Assembly (NCBI GenBank): GCA_900313615.1
Contig: OMRP01000024.1
Span: forward strand, 1-33,079
DNA from: an uncultured Prevotellaceae bacterium
Lineage (GTDB): Bacteria > Bacteroidota > Bacteroidia > Bacteroidales > Bacteroidaceae
DNA length: 33,079 nt
Direction of reading: 5' to 3'
The notes under the pieces were generated by a model, which was given only the letters and a program-made list of their open reading frames with translations, made no database searches and was not told the DNA's origin. This document shows, piece after piece, positions 16,103 to 23,187 of this stretch (position 1 is the first letter of the stretch; each line of letters opens with the position of its first letter). Both the position numbers and the translations under genes were made by a program.

Positions 16103-16651
16103 ATGTTTATATCGCACGACCTTCGCAAAAAGAACATCGCCGAATATCTATTGTATATGTGGCAGGTGGAAGATATCATCCGTGCTTACGGATGCAATTT
16201 ACAGCGCATTCGTGACGAGTATCTCAGTCGTTTCGACGTTGACGAAGATCAACGTGAGGAGTTATCGGATTGGTATGGCGACCTAATAAGGATGACCAAT
16301 CAAGAAGGCTGTCGCGAAGGAGGTCATCTGCAGATTAACAAGATAGTGATGCAGCAGTTGTGCGAGTTACACGACCAATTGCTTGCCAGCTCGAAATTTC
16401 CTTTTTACAGTGCCGAGTACTACAAGGTGTTACCATTTATCGTAGAACTGCGCCACAAGGGCAGCAGACAGGAAGAACACGAGATAGAGACCTGCTTCAA
16501 TGCACTTTATGGCGTGATGCTTCTTCGCTTGCAGCAAAAGGCAGTCAGTCCTGACACCACACACGCCATATCCGAGATGACTACCTTGTTGGGCATGTTG
16601 TCAGATTATTACATAAAGGACAAGGAGGGAACACTAAACATGGAAGATTGA
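16103..16651 (+). CDS. DUF4924-family protein
   Basis: A 182-residue, probably cytoplasmic, mostly helical protein that I recognise as the Bacteroidota-specific DUF4924 family by its start (LRKKNIAEYLLYMWQVEDIIRA) and a central HLQINKIVMQQLCELHDQLL segment. There is no signal peptide or membrane segment. The function of the family is not known to me. It sits 48 nt after the LysE-family gene and 50 nt before rfbD, so it is likely in the same transcript. ATG 16103 is the natural start, because the family motif begins a few residues after it. Confidence 0.85.
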   Translation: MFISHDLRKKNIAEYLLYMWQVEDIIRAYGCNLQRIRDEYLSRFDVDEDQREELSDWYGDLIRMTNQEGCREGGHLQINKIVMQQLCELHDQLLASSKFPFYSAEYYKVLPFIVELRHKGSRQEEHEIETCFNALYGVMLLRLQQKAVSPDTTHAISEMTTLLGMLSDYYIKDKEGTLNMED

Positions 16652-16701
16652 GGTTGCGATCATGTTGCAGCATTTTAAACGTCAATAAAGAAAAGCAAAT
16701 T

Positions 16702-17562
16702 ATGAATATATTAGTAACTGGATGCAATGGGCAGTTGGGCAGTGAGATCCGTTTGTTGGAGTCGTCGTATTCCCAGCACTGTTTTTTCAACACAGACATA
16801 GAAGAGTTGGACATCACCGACCAGATGGCTGTTGACGCCTTTGTGGCGAAGAACCAAATTGATGGTATTGTTAACTGTGCCGCCTTCACCGCCGTAGACA
16901 AGGCAGAAAGTAACAAGGAGTTATGTACCGCATTAAACACAGTGGCTCCCGCCTATTTGGCTTCTGCCATAGGACGTCGTGGCGGTTGGCTGATTCATAT
17001 CTCCACCGATTATGTGTTTGACGGAACTGCCCACACACCCTATCAGGAAGATGCCACCCCTAGTCCTGACAGTGTATATGGCAGTACAAAGTTAGCCGGA
17101 GAATTGGCAGTGTCGAAATTTTGCCAACGTTCGTTAGTTCTCCGCACTGCTTGGCTATACAGCCCCTTTGGCAATAATTTTGTGAAAACAATGATACGGT
17201 TGGGTAAGGAACGTGACGAACTGGGTGTGGTGTTTGACCAGATAGGCACGCCTACCTATGCCCACGACTTGGCCACCACGATTCTTCATATTGTGGAAAT
17301 AGGCATCAAGCCCGGTGTGTATCATTATTCGAACGAAGGAGTCATCAGTTGGTACGACTTCACCAAGGCTATCCATCGCATAGCAGGTATAGACACTTGC
17401 AAAGTGAAGCCTATCCACACCATCGACTACCCCACCCCCGCTCATCGTCCGCCATATAGTGTGTTGGACAAGAGCAAGATTAAAGAAGTGTATGGTATAG
17501 ACGTTCCGTATTGGGAAGAATCGTTAAGAGACTGCATTGATAGAATTAAAAAAGAGCCATAA
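16702..17562 (+). CDS. rfbD: dTDP-4-dehydrorhamnose reductase
   Basis: Last step of dTDP-L-rhamnose synthesis: NAD(P)H-dependent reduction of dTDP-4-dehydro-L-rhamnose (cytoplasm), supplying rhamnose for surface polysaccharides. From ATG 16702 the protein has 286 residues, normal for RfbD/RmlD. Motifs: MNILVTGCNGQLGSEI (Rossmann GxxGxxG), DITDQMAV, NCAAFTAVDKAE (typical RmlD), STDYVFDG then YGSTKLAGE (the SDR Tyr-Lys catalytic pair in YxxxK), and RTAWLYSPFGNNFVKTM. The frame extends upstream to 16648, but the residues before MNIL are not family-like. rfbA, rfbB and rfbC are not in this window. Confidence 0.95.
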   Translation: MNILVTGCNGQLGSEIRLLESSYSQHCFFNTDIEELDITDQMAVDAFVAKNQIDGIVNCAAFTAVDKAESNKELCTALNTVAPAYLASAIGRRGGWLIHISTDYVFDGTAHTPYQEDATPSPDSVYGSTKLAGELAVSKFCQRSLVLRTAWLYSPFGNNFVKTMIRLGKERDELGVVFDQIGTPTYAHDLATTILHIVEIGIKPGVYHYSNEGVISWYDFTKAIHRIAGIDTCKVKPIHTIDYPTPAHRPPYSVLDKSKIKEVYGIDVPYWEESLRDCIDRIKKEP

Positions 17563-17661
17563 CTGTTTTAGGGGCAAATGAGAATAATAAGACAATAAGA
17601 TAATTGAAAAAAGTATTTATTCAGCCCCAAGGTATTTCGCTATACTTTTTATTAAAGACAT

Positions 17662-19230
17662 ATGAATTCTGAGATAGCAAGGAGGAGGACTTTTGCCATT
17701 ATTTCGCACCCTGATGCCGGCAAGACCACGCTAACCGAGAAGTTTCTTCTTTTCGGTGGTCAAATACAAGTAGCCGGTGCCGTCAAGAGCAACAAGATAC
17801 GCAAGACCGCGACAAGTGACTGGATGGACATTGAGAAGCAACGTGGCATCTCAGTTAGCACCTCGGTGATGGAGTTTGACTACGAAGGTTACAAGGTGAA
17901 TATCCTTGACACGCCTGGTCACCAGGACTTTGCAGAAGACACCTACCGAACGTTGACAGCAGTAGACAGTGCCATTATTGTTGTAGATGGTGCTAAGGGC
18001 GTGGAGACCCAAACGCGCAAGTTGATGAACGTATGTCGTATGCGTAATACTCCCGTGATTATCTTCATCAACAAGATGGACCGCGAAGGTCGTGACCCTT
18101 TTGACCTCTTGGATGAGCTGGAAAGTGAGTTGCAGATCAAAGTACGTCCCTTGTCATGGCCAATCAACCAAGGAACCCGTTTTAAGGGAGTATATAATAT
18201 CTACGAAGAGAAGCTGGACCTTTTCACCCCGGACAAACAGCGTGTTACAGAGAAGGTAGAAGTGGATATTAACAGCTGTGAGCTTGATAATCGCGTGGGA
18301 GAGAACGATGCCCAACAACTTCGTGACGACTTAGAACTGGTGGACGGTGTTTACCCCCCGTTTGATGAAGCCACTTACCGCAGTGCCGAAGTGGCCCCTG
18401 TCTTTTTTGGCAGTGCCCTTAACAATTTCGGCGTACAGGAATTATTGAATTGTTTTGTAAAGATAGCCCCATCACCCAAACCCACACAGGCAGAGGAACG
18501 CCAAGTTGACCCCGAGGAGCCCAAGTTCAGTGGATTCATCTTCAAAATTACCGCCAACATCGACCCCAACCATCGCAGTTGTATCGCTTTCTGCAAGGTT
18601 TGCAGTGGCCGTTTTGTGAGAAACCAGCCCTACCTCCATGTGCGCCAAGGCAAAACCCTGCGTTTCTCTTCACCCACCCAGTTTATGGCCCAACGTAAAG
18701 AGACCATCGACGAAGCTTATCCCGGTGATATCGTCGGTTTACCAGACAACGGCATTTTTAAGATTGGCGACACGCTGACCGAAGGCGAACAGATTCATTT
18801 CCGTGGTCTCCCCTCCTTCTCGCCCGAGATGTTCAAATATATCGAGAATGACGACCCGATGAAGCAGAAGCAGTTATCCAAGGGTATTGAACAGTTGATG
18901 GACGAAGGTGTGGCCCAACTTTTCGTCAATCAGTTCAATGGTCGCAAGATTATCGGCACAGTAGGTCAGTTGCAGTTTGAAGTGATACAATACCGTCTGG
19001 AGAATGAATACGGTGCCAAATGTCGTTGGGAACCCGTCCATCTTCATAAAGCCTGTTGGATTGAGAGTGACGACAACCAAGAATTGGAGAATTTCAAGAA
19101 ACGCAAATACCAATATATGGCCAAAGACCGTGAAGGACGAGATGTCTTTTTAGCTGATTCCGGGTATGTGCTCTCAATGGCCCAAGAAGACTTCAAGCAC
19201 ATCAAATTCCACTTCACAAGCGAATTTTAA
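17662..19230 (+). CDS. prfC: Peptide chain release factor 3
   Basis: Translational GTPase that removes RF1/RF2 from the ribosome after peptide release. The 522-residue length is standard. The G domain shows [15 protein letters not shown] (P-loop), [14 protein letters not shown] (G3) and [10 protein letters not shown] (G4), with [14 protein letters not shown] in switch I. RF3-specific features are the HPDAGKTT variant of the P-loop and the C-terminal half ([21 protein letters not shown]) that replaces the EF-G domains IV/V. ATG 17662 begins [16 protein letters not shown], as in orthologues. A 99-nt gap separates it from rfbD; complementary GGGGC/GCCCC blocks in that gap could form a long-range stem. 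Confidence 0.96.
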   Translation: MNSEIARRRTFAIISHPDAGKTTLTEKFLLFGGQIQVAGAVKSNKIRKTATSDWMDIEKQRGISVSTSVMEFDYEGYKVNILDTPGHQDFAEDTYRTLTAVDSAIIVVDGAKGVETQTRKLMNVCRMRNTPVIIFINKMDREGRDPFDLLDELESELQIKVRPLSWPINQGTRFKGVYNIYEEKLDLFTPDKQRVTEKVEVDINSCELDNRVGENDAQQLRDDLELVDGVYPPFDEATYRSAEVAPVFFGSALNNFGVQELLNCFVKIAPSPKPTQAEERQVDPEEPKFSGFIFKITANIDPNHRSCIAFCKVCSGRFVRNQPYLHVRQGKTLRFSSPTQFMAQRKETIDEAYPGDIVGLPDNGIFKIGDTLTEGEQIHFRGLPSFSPEMFKYIENDDPMKQKQLSKGIEQLMDEGVAQLFVNQFNGRKIIGTVGQLQFEVIQYRLENEYGAKCRWEPVHLHKACWIESDDNQELENFKKRKYQYMAKDREGRDVFLADSGYVLSMAQEDFKHIKFHFTSEF

Positions 19231-19233
19231 CAC

Positions 19234-19261
19234 AAATCGGCCATTAGCCAATGACCGATTT
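19234..19261 (+). terminator. Hairpin after prfC, terminator-like
   Basis: AAATCGG and CCGATTT enclose a second stem CATT/AATG with loop AGCC. There is only a short T stretch, so termination may be inefficient or the hairpin may simply protect the 3' end. Confidence 0.55.
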
Positions 19262-19290
19262 GGGGTTATAACGCCTAAATAAGATTTAAT

Positions 19291-19326
19291 GATATCTTAG
19301 GTATCTATGATATCATAGGTTGATAT
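19291..19326 (+). repeat. 9-bp-period array with embedded palindrome
   Basis: Four consecutive 9-mers: GATATCTTA, GGTATCTAT, GATATCATA, GGTTGATAT. A perfect 14-bp palindrome, CTATGATATCATAG, spans 19305-19318. It lies between the convergent prfC and NusG-like genes. Function unknown. Confidence 0.55.
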
Positions 19327-19332
19327 GGTTTT

Positions 19333-19953
19333 TTATGTCTGAATTGGTTTGCAGCACCATCGGGAAACTTTGACCATAACGCCCATCCCTGGCACCTCTT
19401 TTAGGAGGAAATATTTTTTGTTTTGTCGAACTAAACGTCCAGTGATGCCTTTCAGCGGTCCATGTGCCACGAGTACAGGGTCGCCCACCTTCAGTTGTGC
19501 CTCCTCGGCAGAAAGGAACATTTTCTGAGCATATTGAGGATCGCACATCATTCTGAACTCAACCATTTGCTTTGCCGGTATCTCGTAATATTCTTTCGAC
19601 CCTTTCGATTTACGCATCACCATCATGGGTTTCTGTGTTTCCACAATCAATTCGTTAAGTCTTTGATTGGAAACGGACTTTTTAACAAAGATGAGATTGC
19701 GCACCACGGGGCGTAGCGCATGTCGAATATGCCCTGTTTTATCCATGAAATCCACCATTTGCATAGGTATAAACGATTCCACGTTGTGTTCACTGAAGAA
19801 ATCAGCCAAATCAGCAGATTTCATCCCGCCAAACAGTCTTATGGCAAACCATGGAGTATTCTCATTAGCCTCCTTGTCTAAGGTTTCTATCAATTTTCTA
19901 TCCTCTTTGCCACCGGTTTGGACTAATTGTTGTTTCAGCGTATCCTGATTCAT
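19333..19953 (-). CDS. NusG-like transcription antiterminator (UpxY/LoaP-type)
   Basis: A 206-residue NusG paralogue. After a hydrophilic N-terminal extension of about 32 residues, TPWFAIRLFGGMKSADLADFF begins the NGN domain that contacts RNA polymerase, continuing with VESFIPMQMV and RPVVRNLIFVKK. The C-terminal KOW domain is visible as LKVGDPVLVAHGPLKGITGRLVRQ (about residues 153-176). In Bacteroides, UpxY proteins are the first genes of capsule operons and prevent premature termination. Here the gene is convergent with prfC, with no polysaccharide genes downstream, so its target is elsewhere or general. It is unlikely to be housekeeping NusG, which normally lacks this extension and sits near secE/rplK. 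The divergent neighbour is the YARHG protein gene. Confidence 0.85.
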   Translation of the reverse strand: MNQDTLKQQLVQTGGKEDRKLIETLDKEANENTPWFAIRLFGGMKSADLADFFSEHNVESFIPMQMVDFMDKTGHIRHALRPVVRNLIFVKKSVSNQRLNELIVETQKPMMVMRKSKGSKEYYEIPAKQMVEFRMMCDPQYAQKMFLSAEEAQLKVGDPVLVAHGPLKGITGRLVRQNKKYFLLKEVPGMGVMVKVSRWCCKPIQT

Positions 19954-20004
19954 GCCCCAAAAATACGAATAATTTCATACGTTAGCAAATAAAAGTGTTT
20001 ATTT

Positions 20005-20044
20005 TTTGGGTTGTAAACAAATTTTTCATATCTTTGCAAAGATA
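20005..20044 (+). promoter_or_regulatory. Promoter of the YARHG protein gene containing a palindromic -7 region
   Basis: TTTG (20005-20008), 20-nt spacer, TATCTTTG (20029-20036). The -7 is the left half of a perfect palindrome, TATCTTTGCAAAGATA (20029-20044), so a TAnnTTTG element also exists on the minus strand facing the NusG-like gene. The minus-strand version lacks a good TTTG partner. Confidence 0.6.
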
Positions 20045-20086
20045 CAAGAATAGGGAAAATATTATTAACTATAAAAAAACATAATC

Positions 20087-22099
20087 ATGAAAAGATGCCA
20101 ATTTTGCAACATGCTTTTGGCTGACAATGCCAAGTATTGCCCAGCCTGTGGAAAAAAGCAGAAGCCTATTGCCGCTGGAGCGCCAGAAGCCCCAGGTTAT
20201 ACGGCTACCCAGCCCTTGCAACAACCCACACCCATGCAAGGATTGCCTCCTATTCCACCTGTTCAGCCACAACGACCGGCACAACCGCAGCAACCAATAC
20301 AGCCGCCCGTTCAGCCACAACGACCTATTCAGCAACCTACATACGAGACTCAGATACCTGTTCAACCGCAACAACCCATTCAGCCACAGCAAACTTCACA
20401 TGGTGTTCCTGTCTTTTCCCAGGAAGATGTATTAAGGAACCAACAAGAAGCCGCAAGAAGATTGGCCGAAGAAGAGGCTGCACGCAAGGCCGCTGAGGAA
20501 GAAGCAAGGAGGCAAGCCGAAGAAGCCGCCAGAAGACAAGCCGAAGAAGAAGCTAGAAGGCAGGCTGAGGAAGCTGCTAGAAGGCAAGCCGAGGAAGAAG
20601 CAAGAAGGCAGGCTGAGGAAGCCGCCAGAAAGCAAGCCGAGGAAGAAGCTAGAAGGCAGGCCGAGGAAGCCGCCAAAAAGCAAGCCGAGGAAGAAGCTAG
20701 AAGGCAGGCCGAGGAAGCCGCCAGAAAGCAAGCCGAGGAAGAGGCTAGAAGGCAGGCTGAGGAAGAGGCTAGAAGGCAGGCTGAGGAAGAGGCTAGAAGA
20801 CAAGCCGAAGAAACAGCAAGAAGGCAAGCCGAGGAAGAGGCAAGAAGGCAGGCTGAGGAAGCAGCCAGAAGGCAAGCCGAGGAAGAGGCAAGAAGGCAGG
20901 CCGAGGAAGAAGCAAGAAGGCAGGCTGAGGAAGCAGCCAGAAAGCAAGCCGAGGAAGCAGCCAGAAGGCAAGCCGAGGAAGCAGCCAGAAGGCAAGCCGA
21001 GGAAGCCGCCAGAAAGCAAGCCGAGGAAGAAGCCAGAAGGCAGGCCGAGGAAGAGGTAAGAAGGCAGGCTGAGGAAGCCGCAAGAAGGCAAGCCGAGGAA
21101 GAGGCTAGAAGGCAAGCTGAGGAAGCAGCAAGAAAACAGGCCGAGGAAGAGGCCGCACGTAGGGCTGCCGCTGTTGCTGCTGCCGCAGCAGCGACCACTG
21201 TTGCCGCGGGAGCTACACAGGCTCAACCAGCAAGCCAGAATCCTGCCTATCAGCAACCTGGATACCAACAGCCACAGCCGCAACAACCACAAGGCTACCA
21301 ACAGCCAAAGGCACCGCAGGGTTATCAACAGCCCAAGGCACCGCAGGGTTATCAACAGCCCAAGCCTCAAGATGGTTATAAAGCTCCCAATAACAACGCA
21401 GCCACCCCAGAAGAGCCCAAGAAGAAGAGCAAGGCTTGGTTATGGATACTATTAGGTTTGTTGTTAGCTGCAGGTCTAGGTGTTGGAGGCTATTTCCTCT
21501 ACGATTATTTAGCCAACAAAGACAAAGCGCCCACACCCACAACAACCACCACGACCACAAACAATGGCCAAGGTGAAGGTAACATAGGCATCAATGGTTC
21601 AGCCACAAGCACCGACAGCACCGATGTAGCATCCACTGACCCATCGAAAGATGGCAAAGACGAAAAAGCTGAGACAGGCATGCCCGATCCAGAAGCTCAA
21701 GCAGCTGCCAAAGCCGAACAAGAACGTCAGGCTAAACTCGAACAAGAACGTTTGCAGAAAGAGCAGGAACGTGCCACTGAGCAGCAGAAACAGATGCAGC
21801 AGCAACAGCAGCAGCAACAAGAAGCCACATCTACGTTCTATGCACGTGGTGCAGGCATGTTCCCCTGGGCATCGCAAGAGCGCATCAGCGCTGGCGACCT
21901 GCAAGGTTATACAGCATGGCAATTGAAGATTATGCGTAATGAGATATACGCTCGTCACGGATATATCTTTGACACTCAAGACATGAAGAACTACTTCGAG
22001 CGTCAAGGCTGGTATCGACCCGTATCGAGGAAAGTGAAACTCTCTGCCATCGAACAGGCTAATGTGAATACTATCCAACAAGTGGAGCGGAGCAGATAA
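20087..22099 (+). CDS. Zinc-ribbon, charged-helix, single-pass membrane protein with YARHG domain
   Basis: A 670-residue protein. Residues 4-21 form a zinc ribbon (CQFC...CPAC). About 30-110 are Pro/Gln-rich. About 120-360 are an Ala/Glu/Arg helix containing 27 uninterrupted octads of RRQAEE(E/A)A type (24-bp units at DNA level). Residues about 385-440 hold Pro/Gln/Tyr repeats (QGYQQPKAP). KKKSK then [20 protein letters not shown] (about 445-470) is a membrane segment; the positive-inside rule places the N-terminus in the cytoplasm. A Thr/Asp/Gln-rich linker with an eight-Gln run leads to a C-terminal YARHG domain (about 584-668; [13 protein letters not shown]) outside the membrane. The layout recalls TolA (anchor plus long charged helix) in reverse. 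Function unknown; an envelope-spanning scaffold or sensor is a guess. Confidence 0.87.
   Translation: MKRCQFCNMLLADNAKYCPACGKKQKPIAAGAPEAPGYTATQPLQQPTPMQGLPPIPPVQPQRPAQPQQPIQPPVQPQRPIQQPTYETQIPVQPQQPIQPQQTSHGVPVFSQEDVLRNQQEAARRLAEEEAARKAAEEEARRQAEEAARRQAEEEARRQAEEAARRQAEEEARRQAEEAARKQAEEEARRQAEEAAKKQAEEEARRQAEEAARKQAEEEARRQAEEEARRQAEEEARRQAEETARRQAEEEARRQAEEAARRQAEEEARRQAEEEARRQAEEAARKQAEEAARRQAEEAARRQAEEAARKQAEEEARRQAEEEVRRQAEEAARRQAEEEARRQAEEAARKQAEEEAARRAAAVAAAAAATTVAAGATQAQPASQNPAYQQPGYQQPQPQQPQGYQQPKAPQGYQQPKAPQGYQQPKPQDGYKAPNNNAATPEEPKKKSKAWLWILLGLLLAAGLGVGGYFLYDYLANKDKAPTPTTTTTTTNNGQGEGNIGINGSATSTDSTDVASTDPSKDGKDEKAETGMPDPEAQAAAKAEQERQAKLEQERLQKEQERATEQQKQMQQQQQQQQEATSTFYARGAGMFPWASQERISAGDLQGYTAWQLKIMRNEIYARHGYIFDTQDMKNYFERQGWYRPVSRKVKLSAIEQANVNTIQQVERSR
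20500..21150 (+). repeat. 24-bp coding minisatellite, 27 units
   Basis: Tandem 24-bp units such as AGAAGGCAGGCTGAGG plus 8 variable bases, each encoding one octapeptide. Units differ mainly at synonymous positions and at the E/A and R/K sites, with higher-order runs of near-identical units, suggesting slippage or unequal recombination. Copy number may vary between strains. Confidence 0.9.
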
Positions 22100-22121
22100 G
22101 ACGTCCCACTGTTTTTACAAT

Positions 22122-22154
22122 AAAAGCGCGAAGCATATACTCCGCGCTTTTTAT
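22122..22154 (+). terminator. Intrinsic terminator after the YARHG protein gene
   Basis: AAAAGCGCG pairs with CGCGCTTTT across a 12-nt loop, followed by T residues. It may also serve the minus-strand ABC ATPase gene arriving from the right. Confidence 0.85.
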
Positions 22155-22198
22155 ATTGGCGAATGGGCCTTATTGGCGAATTGGTTTATTGGGTTATG

Positions 22199-22984
22199 TT
22201 ATTTTACGATGACGGAAAGCCGTTTGGAATCAAATGCAATACCTTCGCGTTCAATAAAAGAGGTAAGCACCCCCCCGTCAGCCAATTCACGGGGCGTTCC
22301 TATATGAAAAGAGCCATCATCGAGCATCAGCCACAAGCTATCTGCGATTTGCAGAGCCAATTCCAAATCGTGTGTGGAGAGTAACACTGTTTTGTCTTCT
22401 TCCCGGCATAAGCGCAGCATCAGTTGTAGGATATCCACTTTCGATGGATAATCAAGAAACGCCGTTGGTTCATCAAGTATTATGACCGGTGTCTGTTGTG
22501 CCAATGCCTTGGCAATCATCACTTTTTGCCGTTCGCCATCAGAAAGCGTCTGCACCCTCCGTTTTTGCAAGTCAACTATTCCAACTCTTTGCAACGCATC
22601 ATCAACAATCTCCTCATCCTCTCTGTTCAATGTCCCCCAAAATCCCGAATACGGCAGCCGCCCCATGCCTACCATTTCTCTCACCGTCATATTGATGGTA
22701 TCCGGTTTTTCCGTGAGAACCACACCTACCATTTTTGCCAACTCATTGTTTGAATAGTCCACGATTGGTTTCTGCATGAGACGGATTGTACCATCAAGTG
22801 GTTTCTGGAATGCCGCCATGGTTCGCATGAGCGTGGACTTCCCCACCCCATTGGGACCAATGAGGCATGTCATACATCCCGAATAAAGTTGTGCATTTAT
22901 TTTTTTTGTCACGACCTTTCTATTATGTCGTGACTTATAGCCGATGGTAAGGTTGTCGAGAATGATAGTAGGGATAACGTTCAT
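22199..22984 (-). CDS. ABC transporter ATP-binding protein (FecE/BtuD-type)
   Basis: A 261-residue ATPase subunit of an importer of the iron-siderophore/haem/cobalamin type. Visible: Walker A GPNGVGKST near 43-51, Q-loop region, signature LSDGERQK near 147-154, Walker B VIILDEPT near 166-173, and H-loop STHD near 204. The MVGMGRLPYSGFWG stretch is characteristic of FecE/FhuC/BtuD ATPases. No FecCD-type permease or periplasmic binding protein is adjacent: upstream is divergent carB and downstream the convergent YARHG gene. Partners must lie elsewhere or be shared. A cobalamin role is tempting given the riboswitch at 3925 but is not supported by linkage. Start ATG 22984 gives a normal N-terminus. 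Confidence 0.9.
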   Translation of the reverse strand: MNVIPTIILDNLTIGYKSRHNRKVVTKKINAQLYSGCMTCLIGPNGVGKSTLMRTMAAFQKPLDGTIRLMQKPIVDYSNNELAKMVGVVLTEKPDTINMTVREMVGMGRLPYSGFWGTLNREDEEIVDDALQRVGIVDLQKRRVQTLSDGERQKVMIAKALAQQTPVIILDEPTAFLDYPSKVDILQLMLRLCREEDKTVLLSTHDLELALQIADSLWLMLDDGSFHIGTPRELADGGVLTSFIEREGIAFDSKRLSVIVK

Positions 22985-23010
22985 CCTATTGCTATTTTAA
23001 ATACAACTTG

Positions 23011-23018
23011 CAAAATTA
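23011..23018 (-). promoter_or_regulatory. Possible -7 element of the ABC ATPase gene
   Basis: The minus strand reads TAATTTTG, matching TAnnTTTG, about 27 nt before the ATG. The expected TTTG is replaced by a poor match near 23037. Confidence 0.4.
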
Positions 23019-23121
23019 CGGAAAAAACTTCATTTCACACATAATTATGTGCGAAATATGTAAGGATAAAAAAGTTTGGTAATTGTTTTGGAAAAAAAGA
23101 TGTTGTTTGCCGAATTATTTG

Positions 23122-23129
23122 TACTTTTG
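23122..23129 (+). promoter_or_regulatory. Predicted -7 element of carB
   Basis: TACTTTTG matches TAnnTTTG, 58 nt before the carB ATG. A TTTG is present at 23106-23109, but the spacing (12 nt) is short. Confidence 0.45.
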
Positions 23130-23187
23130 CAGGTTGAAAAAAGAAGAAAAATTACAGATATCGTCAACAACAATAATCCAACGACAA

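Noticed and set aside
20500-21150. Regular array considered as a CRISPR
   Set aside because: Units are contiguous with no spacers and encode an in-frame octapeptide.
20380-21370. Two long minus-strand frames (272 and 312 codons) opposite the YARHG gene
   Set aside because: They are translations of the 24-bp repeat on the wrong strand, giving Leu/Ser/Cys-rich monotony; the plus frame has zinc ribbon, TM and YARHG domains.
23083-23187. Upstream extension of carB
   Set aside because: The residues are not family-like and the frame crosses a promoter element; MEKKLKKVLVLGSG is the standard start.
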